Assembly: GCA_017535325.1 (NCBI GenBank)
Contig: JAFXUC010000121.1
Span: forward strand, 1-57,561
Length of the DNA: 57,561 bases
Direction: 5' to 3'
Origin: Bacteroidales bacterium
GTDB lineage: Bacteria; Bacteroidota; Bacteroidia; Bacteroidales; UBA3824
Shown: piece after piece, positions 8,190 to 19,600 of the stretch
Layout: each line of letters begins with the position of its first letter
How positions within the stretch are numbered: position 1 is the first letter of the stretch
The notes under the pieces: model-generated
What the model saw: the letters and a program-made list of their open reading frames with translations, nothing else
What the model was told of the DNA's origin: nothing
Database searches by the model: none
Translations under genes and position numbers: made by a program

Positions 8190-9986
8190 ATGAAGAAGAC
8201 TTCGGTTCAGATGAAAATTCTGAGGGTGGTAATCCCGTTTGTAACTCTCATTCTGATAGTTATGATGGTTGTAAGTTACCGGACGAGTTTTAATACCCAA
8301 AAGGAATTTTTCGAGTATTGTATGCAGGAACTTTCGGCAAAATCGGCTCAGGAGGTTACTACGAGGCTTAATATCATGAAAGACGAACTGAAATGGATTG
8401 CAACAGATCCTTCGCTCAGGACAATGGAAGTAGAGAAATTCAAAGACCGTCTTAATGAGTTGGCAAAAGATGAGGCCGATTATTTTTCGCTTCTGTTCGT
8501 CGTTTTTCCTGACGGCTCATATTATATAGCGAACAAGGGCTGGGCTTCGGCTAATCTTTCGGACAGACAATATGTTAAGGATATTTTTGGGGAGCACAAG
8601 GAGTTTGCCATGAAGAGTCCTGACATTTCAAAGTCAACCGGTGAAAAGAAATACACTTTGGCACTTCCTATTCTAAAGGACGGCGAAGTTGTAGGTGCGG
8701 TTTGCGGGAACGTCAGCCTTTCTACTCTGAAAAACGTTGTTGCGGAATGTAAGTTCGGAAAAAACGGCATAACATACATCGTGGATGAAAGAACTATCGT
8801 TATCGGTACGACTTACGACGATTTGGCGTTGAATTTTACTTTGCTGACCGACGGTAAAAAGGCTTATCCGGGTCTTGAAAAAATCGGCGAAGCGGTTACA
8901 AAAGGTCAGAATTGTACGGGTTATGCTACGGAAGCCGCAACGGGTAATACACTTTATGTTATGAGCCGGAAAATCGAAGGCACGCCGGGCTGGTTTGTAA
9001 TCGGTGCGCTGCCGGACGATGAACTCAGGAGTTCAGCCTCTCAAAATCTGAAAGTGATGATAATTTTCCTTGTATTTGTCCTCGGCGCGATTATTTTTGT
9101 GGTTGTTACGCGGCTCAATCAGGTTTTGTCAAAACCGCTTGACCAACTTTCAGGTGCGATAAAGAAAATTTCGGAGGGAAATTTGAAGTTCAGAATAGAC
9201 TACAAGTCGGATGATGAAATAGGCATGATGTGCGACAATATCCGCACTATGGGAGAAAAACTCTCTGAAATTGTGGATGTTATAAAAGCGGGAGCGGAGA
9301 CTCTCGCCGCAAATTCTTCGCAGGTAAACTCCACTTCGCAGCAGGTGATGGAAGGCTCTATGACGCAGTCAAACAACATCGAAGACCTTTCGGCGACGAT
9401 GCAGGAGATGACAAGCAACATCGAGCAGAATACTTTCAACGCCAAAAAGACAAACGAAGTTTCTCAGGACGCCTGCGACAAGTTCAACGAAGTTGTCGTC
9501 AACATCAACAATCTTCTTAACAACAACCAGTCGATTTCAGATGCAATTTCCATTATCAACGAGATTGCGTTTCAGACTAATATTCTGGCACTTAACGCGG
9601 CTGTCGAGGCGGCCCGCGCGGGTGAATACGGAAAAGGTTTCGCTGTTGTGGCAAAAGAGGTGCGTTCGCTTGCCGAAAAGTCGAAAGCCGCTGCCGACGA
9701 AATTATCGAAATGTCGCAAAAAGGCCTTCAACTCTCGGAAAACGCAAATCAGGTAATGCAGCAGACGATTCCGAAAATCGAAAACACAAGAACGCTTGTC
9801 AACGAGATTACAAACGCAAGCATGGAGCAGAGCGCGGGCGCAAATCAGGTCAACGACATTATACAGAAACTCAACGGCATTGTCAAAGTCAACGCCTCGT
9901 CTTCCGAAATGCTGGCGGCAAGTGCGGACGATTTGGCAACGCAGGCAGTAAATTTGAGAAACGCAATTAACTATTTTAAAGATTAA
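8190..9986 (+). CDS. Methyl-accepting chemotaxis protein with dCache sensor
   Basis: 598 residues. TM1 lies near residues 12-29, followed by a periplasmic double-Cache sensor (about 35-280, with DRQYVKDIF and [14 protein letters not shown]). TM2 lies near 288-308 ([18 protein letters not shown]), then HAMP (about 310-362), then a cytoplasmic signalling helix pair. The hairpin tip contains [19 protein letters not shown] and [18 protein letters not shown], the CheA/CheW contact region. There is no C-terminal CheR-binding pentapeptide. dCache domains usually bind amino acids or other small ligands directly; the ligand here cannot be told. No che or motility genes are in the window. It is a single-gene unit with its own promoter and terminator. 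Confidence 0.95.
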   Translation: MKKTSVQMKILRVVIPFVTLILIVMMVVSYRTSFNTQKEFFEYCMQELSAKSAQEVTTRLNIMKDELKWIATDPSLRTMEVEKFKDRLNELAKDEADYFSLLFVVFPDGSYYIANKGWASANLSDRQYVKDIFGEHKEFAMKSPDISKSTGEKKYTLALPILKDGEVVGAVCGNVSLSTLKNVVAECKFGKNGITYIVDERTIVIGTTYDDLALNFTLLTDGKKAYPGLEKIGEAVTKGQNCTGYATEAATGNTLYVMSRKIEGTPGWFVIGALPDDELRSSASQNLKVMIIFLVFVLGAIIFVVVTRLNQVLSKPLDQLSGAIKKISEGNLKFRIDYKSDDEIGMMCDNIRTMGEKLSEIVDVIKAGAETLAANSSQVNSTSQQVMEGSMTQSNNIEDLSATMQEMTSNIEQNTFNAKKTNEVSQDACDKFNEVVVNINNLLNNNQSISDAISIINEIAFQTNILALNAAVEAARAGEYGKGFAVVAKEVRSLAEKSKAAADEIIEMSQKGLQLSENANQVMQQTIPKIENTRTLVNEITNASMEQSAGANQVNDIIQKLNGIVKVNASSSEMLAASADDLATQAVNLRNAINYFKD

Positions 9987-10018
9987 AAAATTTTGTTTTG
10001 TTTTGTTTTTGTTGCTCT

Positions 10019-10052
10019 TGGGGCGGAAAGTTGTCTTTTCCGCCCTTTTTTT
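10019..10052 (+). terminator. Rho-independent terminator after the chemoreceptor
   Basis: Stem GGGCGGAAA / TTTCCGCCC with a 7-base loop followed by a T-run. Confidence 0.9.
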
Positions 10053-10062
10053 ATAAAAAAAA

Positions 10063-10094
10063 TTTGCCGTTGTAAAAAAAAATCATTTTCTTTG
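10063..10094 (+). promoter_or_regulatory. Possible promoter of the GH51 operon
   Basis: TTTG-N20-TTTCTTTG: exact -33 box, one mismatch in the -7 box. It lies after the terminator and 36 bases before the chosen ATG. Confidence 0.5.
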
Positions 10095-10130
10095 TATGAA
10101 AATTTAACACTTAATATTTTTTTTAGACAG

Positions 10131-12161
10131 ATGAAAAAACAATTGATTTTTGGTGCTTTGGCGTTGTCGGCTGCCTTGCCGTTAAACGCTCAGACTCAGC
10201 ACATTATGGATGTCAACACCGCAAAACAAGGGGCAGCGGTTCAGCCGACGATGTACGGCATTTTCTTTGAAGACATCAACTACGCAGCCGACGGCGGTCT
10301 CTACGCCGAAATGGTTAAAAACCGCTCGTTTGAATTTCCTCAAAACCTTATGGGCTGGAAAACTTTCGGAAAGGTCGAGTTAAAAGATGACGGACCTTTT
10401 GAAAACTGTCCGCATTATGTAAGACTCCGTTACGCCGGACACCCGCACAAACATACGGGAATCGAAAACGAAGGTTTCTTCGGCGTGCCAATTAAAGAAG
10501 GCGAGGAGTACAGATTTTCTGTCTGGGCGAGATGTCCCGAAGGCGGAAAGTCAACAATTCTTGTCCAAATAGTGGACAATGCTTCGATGGGCGAGACTCA
10601 GGAGCAGGAAGTCTGCTTTGTGGACATCGAAGGCAAAGAATGGAAAAAATATACTGCAAAATTTAAAGGCAAGGTTACAAATCCGAAAGCCTCAATGAGG
10701 ATTTTTCTTCGCGGCTTTGACAAACAGCCCGTTGTTACCACAGACCTCGAACACGTATCTCTCTTTCCGACAGATACTTGGAAAGGCAGGGAAAACGGTA
10801 TGCGAAAAGATTTGGCTCAGGCACTTTTCGATATGAAACCCGGTGTTTTCCGTTTTCCGGGCGGGTGTATTGTTGAAGGCACGGATTTGGAAAGCCGTTA
10901 TCAATGGAAAAATTCCGTCGGTCCGGTAGAAAACCGCAAACTCAACGAAAACCGTTGGCATTACACTTTTGATTTCAGGTTTTATCCTGATTATTATCAA
11001 AGTTACGGTTTGGGATTTTTTGAATTTTTCCAATTGTGCGAGGATTTCGGATCTGAGCCGTTGCCGGTTATAAGTTGCGGTTTGGCGTGTCAGTTTCAGA
11101 ACGAGAACAAAAAATGGGGTGAGCCTGACATGGAGGCGCATTGTCCTATCGACAATTTGCAGCCGTATATTCAAGACGCTTTGGATTTGATAGAGTTTGC
11201 AAACGGCGACAAGTCAACAAAATGGGGAAAAGTCCGCGCAGAAATGGGGCATCCGGAGCCTTTCAACCTGAAATTTTTGGGCGTCGGCAACGAGCAGTGG
11301 GACTACAAAGACAATCCCGTTTTTACGGAGCGTTTGAAAAAATTCACTGCCGCAATCCGCGCTAAATATCCGAATATCAAATTGATAGGCACAACGGGAC
11401 CCGATTCCGAAGGCGAAAAATTCGATATGTTGCAACCCAAAATGAAAGAAATCGGCGTAGACCTTTACGACGAACATTTTTACAGACCCGAATCGTGGTT
11501 TTTGAGTGCTGAAAACCGTCATCGTTACGATAAATACGACAGAAAAGGTCCGAAGATTTTTGCGGGCGAATACGCTTGTCATGGCAAGGGCAAAAAATGG
11601 AATCATTTTGAAGCCTCGCTTCTTGAAGCCGCTTTTATGACCGGAATTGAGCGCAATGCAGACGTCGTTCACATGGCGACATACGCGCCGCTTTTTGCGC
11701 ACATTGAAGGCTGGCAGTGGAGACCAGACGCAATCTGGTTCGACAATCTGAGGTCTTTCCGCTCGGTTTCGTATTATGTTCAGCAGATGTATTCTTTGAA
11801 CAAAGGCACAAACGTTTTGCCGCTTTTGATGAACAAAAAAGTTGTTGCCGGCGACAGCGATCAGGACGGACTTTTTGCGAGTGCGGTTGTTGACACAAAG
11901 GAAAATGTTGTTATCGTAAAAGTTGTTAACACAAGCAAAAATGCGCAGCCTGTAAAATTGAATTTAAACGGTTTGAAGGGTTCGCATGATGTTGAAACTT
12001 TGACACTTACGTCTTCCGACATGGACGCTGACAACACGCTTGACAATCCGACGAAAATCACTCCGCAAAAAGGCTCAGCAAAGGCTTCCGGCGACAAGGT
12101 TTCGGTTTTGGAAGACAGCGTTCCGGCGATGACGTTCAGAATTTACAGAATTAAGAAATAA
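10131..12161 (+). CDS. Alpha-L-arabinofuranosidase, GH51, exported
   Basis: 676 residues from the ATG at 10131. The frame is open further upstream but runs through a terminator and promoter, so those starts are rejected. A signal peptide (MKKQLIFGALALSAALPLNA) is followed by a CBM4_9-like beta-sandwich (about 60-225) and a GH51 TIM barrel. Two glutamates sit in the expected places: E388 in GVGNEQWD (acid/base) and E480 in FAGEYACHG (nucleophile). A C-terminal beta-sandwich ends the protein. The enzyme releases terminal alpha-L-arabinofuranose from arabinan or arabinoxylan side chains in the periplasm or outside the cell. It is first in a tight operon with a lipoprotein and a GSCFA protein. 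No SusC/SusD pair is present, so this is not a standard polysaccharide utilisation locus. Confidence 0.93.
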   Translation: MKKQLIFGALALSAALPLNAQTQHIMDVNTAKQGAAVQPTMYGIFFEDINYAADGGLYAEMVKNRSFEFPQNLMGWKTFGKVELKDDGPFENCPHYVRLRYAGHPHKHTGIENEGFFGVPIKEGEEYRFSVWARCPEGGKSTILVQIVDNASMGETQEQEVCFVDIEGKEWKKYTAKFKGKVTNPKASMRIFLRGFDKQPVVTTDLEHVSLFPTDTWKGRENGMRKDLAQALFDMKPGVFRFPGGCIVEGTDLESRYQWKNSVGPVENRKLNENRWHYTFDFRFYPDYYQSYGLGFFEFFQLCEDFGSEPLPVISCGLACQFQNENKKWGEPDMEAHCPIDNLQPYIQDALDLIEFANGDKSTKWGKVRAEMGHPEPFNLKFLGVGNEQWDYKDNPVFTERLKKFTAAIRAKYPNIKLIGTTGPDSEGEKFDMLQPKMKEIGVDLYDEHFYRPESWFLSAENRHRYDKYDRKGPKIFAGEYACHGKGKKWNHFEASLLEAAFMTGIERNADVVHMATYAPLFAHIEGWQWRPDAIWFDNLRSFRSVSYYVQQMYSLNKGTNVLPLLMNKKVVAGDSDQDGLFASAVVDTKENVVIVKVVNTSKNAQPVKLNLNGLKGSHDVETLTLTSSDMDADNTLDNPTKITPQKGSAKASGDKVSVLEDSVPAMTFRIYRIKK

Positions 12162-12166
12162 TTTGA

Positions 12167-12610
12167 ATGAAAAAGTTTTTGCTTGTTTTTCTGCTCTTCG
12201 CCTCATGTTCCATTTCCTTTAACAGAAATGTTCAAGTTGTTGATACTGAGTATTTTTACGAAAATATTTGCAGCATTGACACGGTAACAAAGGATTTTAA
12301 AGTGATAGGAGAGAAGCCGCATATTTGTCTTTTTTACGACGATTATGTCGTCAACTGCGAAAAACAGGCAAAAATTTTTAACGAAATTTCCGTAAAATAT
12401 TCCGCTTATATGAATTTTTATGCGGTAAATGTTACCAAAAATTCTTTGTTGGCGGGGATTCTTACGATAAAAAAAGATGACAAACTGCCGCAAATCGGGA
12501 TTTTTCCCCCGAAGCGGCAGTTTGAAATTATTAAATGCAACGGTATTGTTATGGATTACAATACGTTGTCAAAATATTTGGAATACGCTTTCGGAATAAA
12601 CACCTTTTAA
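12167..12610 (+). CDS. Small lipoprotein, thioredoxin-like fold without CXXC
   Basis: 147 residues. The signal sequence ends in a lipobox (LLFASC, Cys at 14), so the protein is predicted to be lipid-anchored. The rest follows thioredoxin topology: a strand HICLFYDDYVVNC, a helix, a strand MNFYAVNVTKN and a proline-containing loop KLPQIGIFPP. The active site CXXC is absent. It starts 5 bases after the GH51 stop and ends 4 bases before the GSCFA gene, so the three are cotranscribed. I do not recognise the family; a role as a structural or binding thioredoxin-fold lipoprotein is inference. Confidence 0.7.
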   Translation: MKKFLLVFLLFASCSISFNRNVQVVDTEYFYENICSIDTVTKDFKVIGEKPHICLFYDDYVVNCEKQAKIFNEISVKYSAYMNFYAVNVTKNSLLAGILTIKKDDKLPQIGIFPPKRQFEIIKCNGIVMDYNTLSKYLEYAFGINTF

Positions 12611-12614
12611 TATT

Positions 12615-13598
12615 ATGAATTTTTTTACGCCTGTCGAGATAGAAAAATCTTCATTTTCAATTGATTACACATCAAAATTGGTTTTTATTGGGTCGTGTTT
12701 TGCGGAGAATATCAGCAAGTATTTTGAAAACGCGAAGTTTCAGAGCCTTGTCAATCCTTCGGGCATACTTTATAATCCGCTGTCAATCAGCATGATGATT
12801 GAAAATGTTTTGAGCGCTAGGCGTTATTCTGACAAAGATTTTTTCTTTGACGGCACACTTTACAACAGTTATGATTTTCACGGGCGGTTTTCGGATTCAG
12901 ATTTGCAAAAGGCTGTCATTAAGGCGAATGACAGTATGGAAAAGGCATACGTTTTTTTTAAAACTGCGGACGTTGTTTTTATAACGCTTGGGACTGCGTT
13001 TGTGTATTTTTTGCAGGAAAACGGTTTGCCGGTTGCAAATTGTCATAAACAATTATCTGAAAAATTTTCGCGGCGTTTGATTTCGGTTTCAGAAGTAGAA
13101 AATGCGCTGAAAAATATCGTTGAAAATTTACAAAATATAAATAAAAGTATACAAATTGTCTTTACAATAAGTCCTTTGCGGCATTTTAGGGACGGGGCTC
13201 ACAACAATAATTTGTCGAAATCTACATTGCATTTGGGTACAAATTTTGTTATAAAAAATTATGAGTTTGTGCATTATTTTCCTTCGTATGAGATAGTTAT
13301 GGACGAACTTCGTGATTACCGTTTTTATGAACAGGACATGATACATTTGTCGGAGACGGCGGAAGAGTATATTTGGCAAAAAATCAAGCAAACATATTTT
13401 TCTGACAAAGTTTCTTTACAAGTGGAAAGGGTAGAAAAGTTCATGAAATCGGTCAATCACCGGATAGAAAATCCGTTTTCTTTGGCTTCAAAAGCCTTCT
13501 TTGAGAAAAATATTTTTGCAGCCAAGCGGTTAGAGGCTGAAATTCAAGGTCTTAACCTCGAAAAAGAAAAAGAATATTTTTGCGGATTTTTGAAATAA
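12615..13598 (+). CDS. GSCFA domain protein
   Basis: 327 residues. The eponymous motif IGSCFAENIS is at residues 25-34, followed by NPSGILYNPLSI, then ITLGTAFVYF and TISPLRHFRDGAHNNNLSKS. These match the GSCFA family, which has an SGNH/GDSL-hydrolase-like fold and is common in Bacteroidota. The Ser in GSCFA and the downstream His would form the hydrolase site. The substrate is unknown; the family is thought to act as an esterase or transferase, which is inference. There is no signal peptide. It is third in the GH51 operon. Confidence 0.88.
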   Translation: MNFFTPVEIEKSSFSIDYTSKLVFIGSCFAENISKYFENAKFQSLVNPSGILYNPLSISMMIENVLSARRYSDKDFFFDGTLYNSYDFHGRFSDSDLQKAVIKANDSMEKAYVFFKTADVVFITLGTAFVYFLQENGLPVANCHKQLSEKFSRRLISVSEVENALKNIVENLQNINKSIQIVFTISPLRHFRDGAHNNNLSKSTLHLGTNFVIKNYEFVHYFPSYEIVMDELRDYRFYEQDMIHLSETAEEYIWQKIKQTYFSDKVSLQVERVEKFMKSVNHRIENPFSLASKAFFEKNIFAAKRLEAEIQGLNLEKEKEYFCGFLK

Positions 13599-13612
13599 AA
13601 TACTTAACTTTG
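13579..13612 (+). promoter_or_regulatory. Predicted promoter of the repeat-protein/OmpA operon
   Basis: TTTG-N22-TAACTTTG lies 30 bases before the ATG at 13643 and overlaps the end of the GSCFA gene. The -7 match is exact; the spacer is at the long end of the usual range. Confidence 0.55.
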
Positions 13613-13642
13613 ACTATTAATTTTTTTTAAAACGGATATATT

Positions 13643-16600
13643 ATGAAAATGAGATATATTATATTTACGGCTGTTTTGATGTGCCTGCTTGGTGTCGAAG
13701 GAAAGGGACAGGATTATTTTACTATATTGGGATTAGATAATAGAGACATTTCTGAGATAGAAAATTATATTTATGGGGAGCCGTTATCTAATTATTGTAA
13801 AATTTCATTAGAAGGTAATAAGAAATGGGAAGGAAAACTTCTCATATTCTTGAATAATACGCAGTTGGCAGAGGAAGAGGTGAATACAGCTGATGGAACT
13901 CGTGTATATAGTTTTGATTATGGAATTGTTGAAAACGTTGCGCAAGGGTCAATAACTATTACTTTTGGATTCAAAGGAAAGGTAGGTAGTATAAATAAAA
14001 CTCCTGATGCTCTTAATGGAACTTTAACCTTAACAATATTACCTCGCCCTGTAAAAATTACATTGAATCCTACTGCCAATTGTACTAAGACTTATGACGG
14101 TACTACTGATGCTCCAAGCGGGTTTACTGATGATTTGAATCTTGTTTATGCTAACGATGTTACTAAGGTTGGTATTTTGGAAGCAGATAAAAATGCCGCT
14201 ATAATTACTTATTCTGCGCAATACGATTCGAAAGATGTTAAAGGAACTAATGGTAGTAAAATTATTGTAACAGGCGGATTGTCAGGCAGTAAAGCCGGTA
14301 ATTATCAATTAAAATTTGAAAACGCGGATAATAAAGTTGAATTTCCGGGAACAATTACGCAAAAGGAGTTGGATTTGAATCTTACTTTTGAAAAGGCTGA
14401 GTATGATGGAACAACGACATTGAATAATGTTAATTTAACTTCTACCGAAATTTCGACGGGTGTATTGACAGAAAAGGTTAATGTATCCTTGAAGTCAACC
14501 AGTTCAGCAACTTTTTACGAATCAAACGTTCATCAAAATAAGAGTATTCAAAATCTTTTAAAAAGTGATATTGAATTAGATGACAATAATTATTCGGTTA
14601 ATAGTGTTGTTGCGACGGGTACAATTAATGCTAAAAAAATAAAACCGAATCTAAAATTTCAAAAAGTTTATGATGGCGGTGTTGTTGCAACTAATTCATT
14701 GACAGACGAGTTTAAAGATAAAAAATTAACTAATAGTAATTGTACAAGTGTTCTTAATGGAGAGGAAGTTGGATTTTCATTTACGAGTGCAACGTTTGCA
14801 ACAGCAGATAAACATGACAATAGAGTAGTTACTATCGAAGAATTGCAATTGTCTAATAGTAATTATGAGTTAAACGGATATACTTCATCAGGTAAAATCA
14901 CTCCGCAACCTATTGAAATTTCTTTGGTCGGAAGTGAGTTTACGTACGGGACTTCTGTTTTCGGAACTGATATAAATCCAACGGTATCCGCGACCAATCC
15001 TGCAATAGGAGGTACTTTTACTGCACATCTAAAAAATTCAACTGCTACTTATAAGAAGGAGGAGCTTCCTATGCTTTTAGCAGGTGATTATACAATTAGT
15101 TACAAGCCAAGTGATGAACAAAATTATCAAGTTACGAATAATAATGAAATTGAATTTACGGTTGTAAAGAAAAAAATTGATGTAGTTCTTACATTTGAAA
15201 AACCGTATGATGGTGATAATGTGATAAAAAGTTATCCAGCAGAGAAGTTGACAAATGGATTAGTCAATGATATTCTTGCCGGGGATGAAGTTGATTTTAA
15301 TTTAAAAGCTGGATCAGTTTTTGAGAGTGCTAATGTGCATGAAAAAGAAAATTGTAATAAAATTAACATTGAATTATTAGCGAATAACAAGTATGAATTA
15401 AATTCTTTTTCAGCGACAAGTAAAATCACTGCAAAAGAATTAAAGAATGTAGAATTTTATTTTGAAAAAAACTATGACGGAAGTGATGATGCTTCGGGGT
15501 GCTTAAAAACTGATAACCCGTTGAAAAGTAATACGATATTAGATATTATTGGTAATGATGAAGTGTCATATTCTTTTACAAATCTAAAATTTCAAGGTGC
15601 GAGTGCTAATGAAACTACACTTCAAAACATGCAATATGATGCTTTAATTTCTGAGAATGACAATTATAAATTTGTTACGCCCATTGTTAAAGGTAAAATT
15701 TATAAGAAGGGTCTTGTAATTTCTGTTGCACAAAGTTCAGTAACATACGGAGATTCAAAATTGTTGACTAATATAGCCCCTTCCATTAATCCTAATGAGA
15801 ATCCTGTGGGTACTAAAATTCCGGGAACATTTGTCGCTGTTAATAAAACAACTCACGAAAGATATAGCGGAGATGTAATGCTTCCGGTAGGAGAGTATGA
15901 AGTAACGTTTGAACTTCCTAATAATGAGAAAGATAATTATAATGTTCAAGAAAATAAAACGGTAATTGTTGAACCTAAATTTATTGACAATATAAAATTA
16001 TCTTATGTTGAAAATAAAATTTATGATGCGACGACTAATGTTTTAGGTTTTGATAAAGTAATCACCGGATTGTTGGAAGGTGATGAAATTACGATTACTG
16101 CTAAATATAATGATAAGAAAGCAGACGATCCTAATACTGTTATAGAATTTACAATATCCCCGTCAGAATCAGTTAAACAAAATTATTCTTGCGATGGTAC
16201 GCAAATATTAAATGCAAATCAAGATGTATTAAAAACGCTAACTGATTGGAATTCAGCGGATTTTTCAATTTCTGGTACAATCTCGAAACGTCCAATAATA
16301 ATTAAGTACACTATTTCTGATAATGGAAATGAAAAAATGTATAATTCAAATACAGATTTGAAATCAGGTGTATTCAATGTTACTGGAATATTTGGCGGAG
16401 ATGCAAGTAAAAATCCGATTTCAACTTTGAAATATGAAAACGGAAAAATTTTTGATAATGATGAGATAAGAATTTCACCTACTGCAAATTATAAAAATAA
16501 AAATGTTGGTCAAGCAGATGATTATATAATAGTTTCTGCTGAATTGAGTGATAAAAAGAATTACTATATTGTTGAAAAAACGCAATTTGGAAAAATCACT

Positions 16601-19600
16601 CCCAGCGTAGTTACCGTTACTCAAAACAAAAAACCTACAAAAACTTACGACGGTGATAACACTGTTAAAAATTTTTCTGAAAGCAATTATATTGTAGAAG
16701 GAATTTACAATGATGATGTTCAATTTTTATATAATGACGCCTCAATAAAATATACATCTGTTAATGCCGGTACCAATATTGCCTTGGATTTTAGTGATGC
16801 AAATATCCGATTGGAACCCGTGGATAATAATTATACGCTTAGTGTTGGCGAGTTCTATGGCGACATCAAAAAAATTGAACCTACAATTAGGTGGTTCATA
16901 AGAAGGGGGAATGGTGATGAAGAAGTAACTAACTTGGTATCAATGAGTTATGGTATGAAGGTTGGTACAAATGATGGATTGTACGCAATGATTGATGAAG
17001 TTGATTGCAGAAATAAATATCCCGCTGAGAATTGCTCGTATGCTGTCGTTAGTGGACATGTGTCTATATATGACATAGGAAACGGGTTATTGCTATCTCC
17101 GGGAGCATGTAGGCTGAGGGTAATTTTTAAACCAGCAGATGCAGATGCCGTTAATTATGAAACAGTATCGTCTGAAATTAATTTGGAGATTACTTTCGCT
17201 TGGCAATTCGGACATGAGGTTAACTCAAATTATGGTTCAAGTATCGGGAATGAAATCAAGTTCTACTATTCTGGTATCGGACTTAGTGAATCTGATTTGG
17301 AATATACGTATTTCCTTGACGGTAAGGAAGTTCCAAAAGGATATATTCCGAAAGTAGGACCTCATAAACTCTACTGCAAGGTTAAACATGCGACTTTGGG
17401 CAATACTCAAACCGAGGAAATTAATTTTACGATTGAGCCGCGGGTATTGATACTTTCAAAATATGACTGGGTAGAAGAAGAAGGTAATAAATTGCGCAGA
17501 CCTTATGACGGAACTACCACTGTCTATGATGAACAGATAAAAGAACTTGCCAAAATCGATAAAGACCTGATTATCAGTGGTGATGAAGTATTCTTTAACA
17601 CTGATATGGCATACGATGACGAGGAAGTCGGAGACCGTCTTGTTAATGTAAAATATTCTTTAACCGGTAAGGATAGTTATTGTTATGTGTTTGACATAAA
17701 TAAGATGCAGGAATATTCTGAGGCAATACCCGGATTTATAAAACGCTGTCCTGCTTTTGTCGGCTTCAAAGAATATGACAAAGTATACGGCAGTTCCGAA
17801 TTAGGGAAGGATATTGTTCCGACTACAACGTATGTCAGATACAAGGGCGAAAAAATTTCACCCGAGGGAACTTGCGTTTTTGAAGTTCTTCATGACGGAA
17901 ACGAATTGCGGGAATACGAGTCCGGCAAGATGATGAATGTCGGTGTTTATTATATGCGTGTAAAATTTACACCAGAAGATCAACTTCATTATGAAGACGG
18001 CAGAAGTAATTTCGAGTACGTGAAAGTTACTCAAAAATCTATATCTGCAACCGGCGTTACAATTGAGGATAAGTATTATGACGGAACGGCAAAAGTCAGT
18101 CCCGTCAAAGTAAAACTGTTTGACCCCGAACTTGACGGCGTTATTGAACAAGACAAGAATAATGTAAAACTCGAAATCACCAATTTGCAAGACATCAAAT
18201 ATCCTGACGTTAAAATTGGTGATTATCAAGGACTTGTAGTAAAAGTTGCTTTGAAAGGCAGCGGTATAGAAAACTACAAACTTACAAATTCTGAACTGAA
18301 AGCAAATTCAAGTATTTTGCCTTTTGAGTTTCATTACAATGTCGAACCCGATGAAACCGGCGTTTATCAATTTGTGTATGGCTCCTCAGTGATGGGAAAA
18401 GATTTTAAACTTATTAACGAACTTACTGAAACTCAGACTGTCAGGTACAAAATTTCAAACATCGACAAAACAAATCAGATGCTTGTCCCGAATACTTATA
18501 AGGTTGACGTTCAGTTGTATGATTCTGATATGCTTGTTCAGTCGCAGCAGGTTACAGTCAATGTAGTTAAGTTGAAACTCCTGACAACTGTTCCGAATAT
18601 TGCGCACGCAAAACTTCATGACGGAACTGTGTCTGTAAAGTTGACCGGCGAGAGGTGCGTTTTGACAAACGTCGTGGAAGGCGACCAAGTTGAAATAGAA
18701 AAGCAGGAGCAGTTTTACGATTCTCCTGATCTCGGAACAGGAAAAACTATTACAGTAAGTTTCACATTGTCAGGTGCTTGGCACTCTAAGTACATTGAGC
18801 CGGACAACTATGTTTATACTGACGGAGTAATCACAAACAAGAATATTCAAATCGGCTCTGTGGGTATAAGCGGAGATATTTGTCCGAGCAGCAACGCTCC
18901 GATTGTATTCGACGTGGTTGAAGGAATCCCCGACAAAGCAAGCATCAAATTTTCTGCTGAGGCTTTGGAAAACGGTTTTGAAGATATTACAATAACAAAT
19001 ACTCAATTCGGTTTAAATTCTGTTGAACTGAAAATTCCGGAAAAGGCAAAAGCAGGAGAATATACTGCAACGCTCTATCTTTCAAGCGGTTCTGACAATA
19101 ATTTTGAAAAAGTGTTTAAGTTTACCGTCAATTATGACGCCTCTTACATCATTTCAAAATTCTCTGATGTGGTGGCTATCAATAATGCCGGATATGATTT
19201 TGTCGGTTATCAATGGTACAAGGACGGACATGTTATAGAAACCGAAACTAAGCAGTTTTTCAATGACTTGCCGTGTTTGTACGGTTGGTACAGCGCAAAA
19301 GTCTTAACCGTTGACGGCACTTATGCAAATATCTGTCCGCGTTATTTTGACAAGAGAACTGCCGTGTCTAAACGCGCAAACGCCGGTGTCAACGTTTACC
19401 CGAACCCCGCTTTGCCGATGCAGGCGGTAACCGTAGAGTTGGAAGATTTTGAAGACTACGAAGATTGTACAATTTTTATTTACAATTTGAGCGGCGTTTT
19501 GATAACCAAAATTCAAAATCCCGACCGTCTGAACACTCTGAATTTGCCGCAGGGCAGTTATACGGGTGTGGTTGTAAAAGATGATTCACGCTTAACCTTT

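Noticed and set aside
9993..10130. N-terminal extension of the GH51 gene by 46 codons
   Set aside because: It would run through a strong terminator and the promoter; the ATG at 10131 starts a proper signal peptide.
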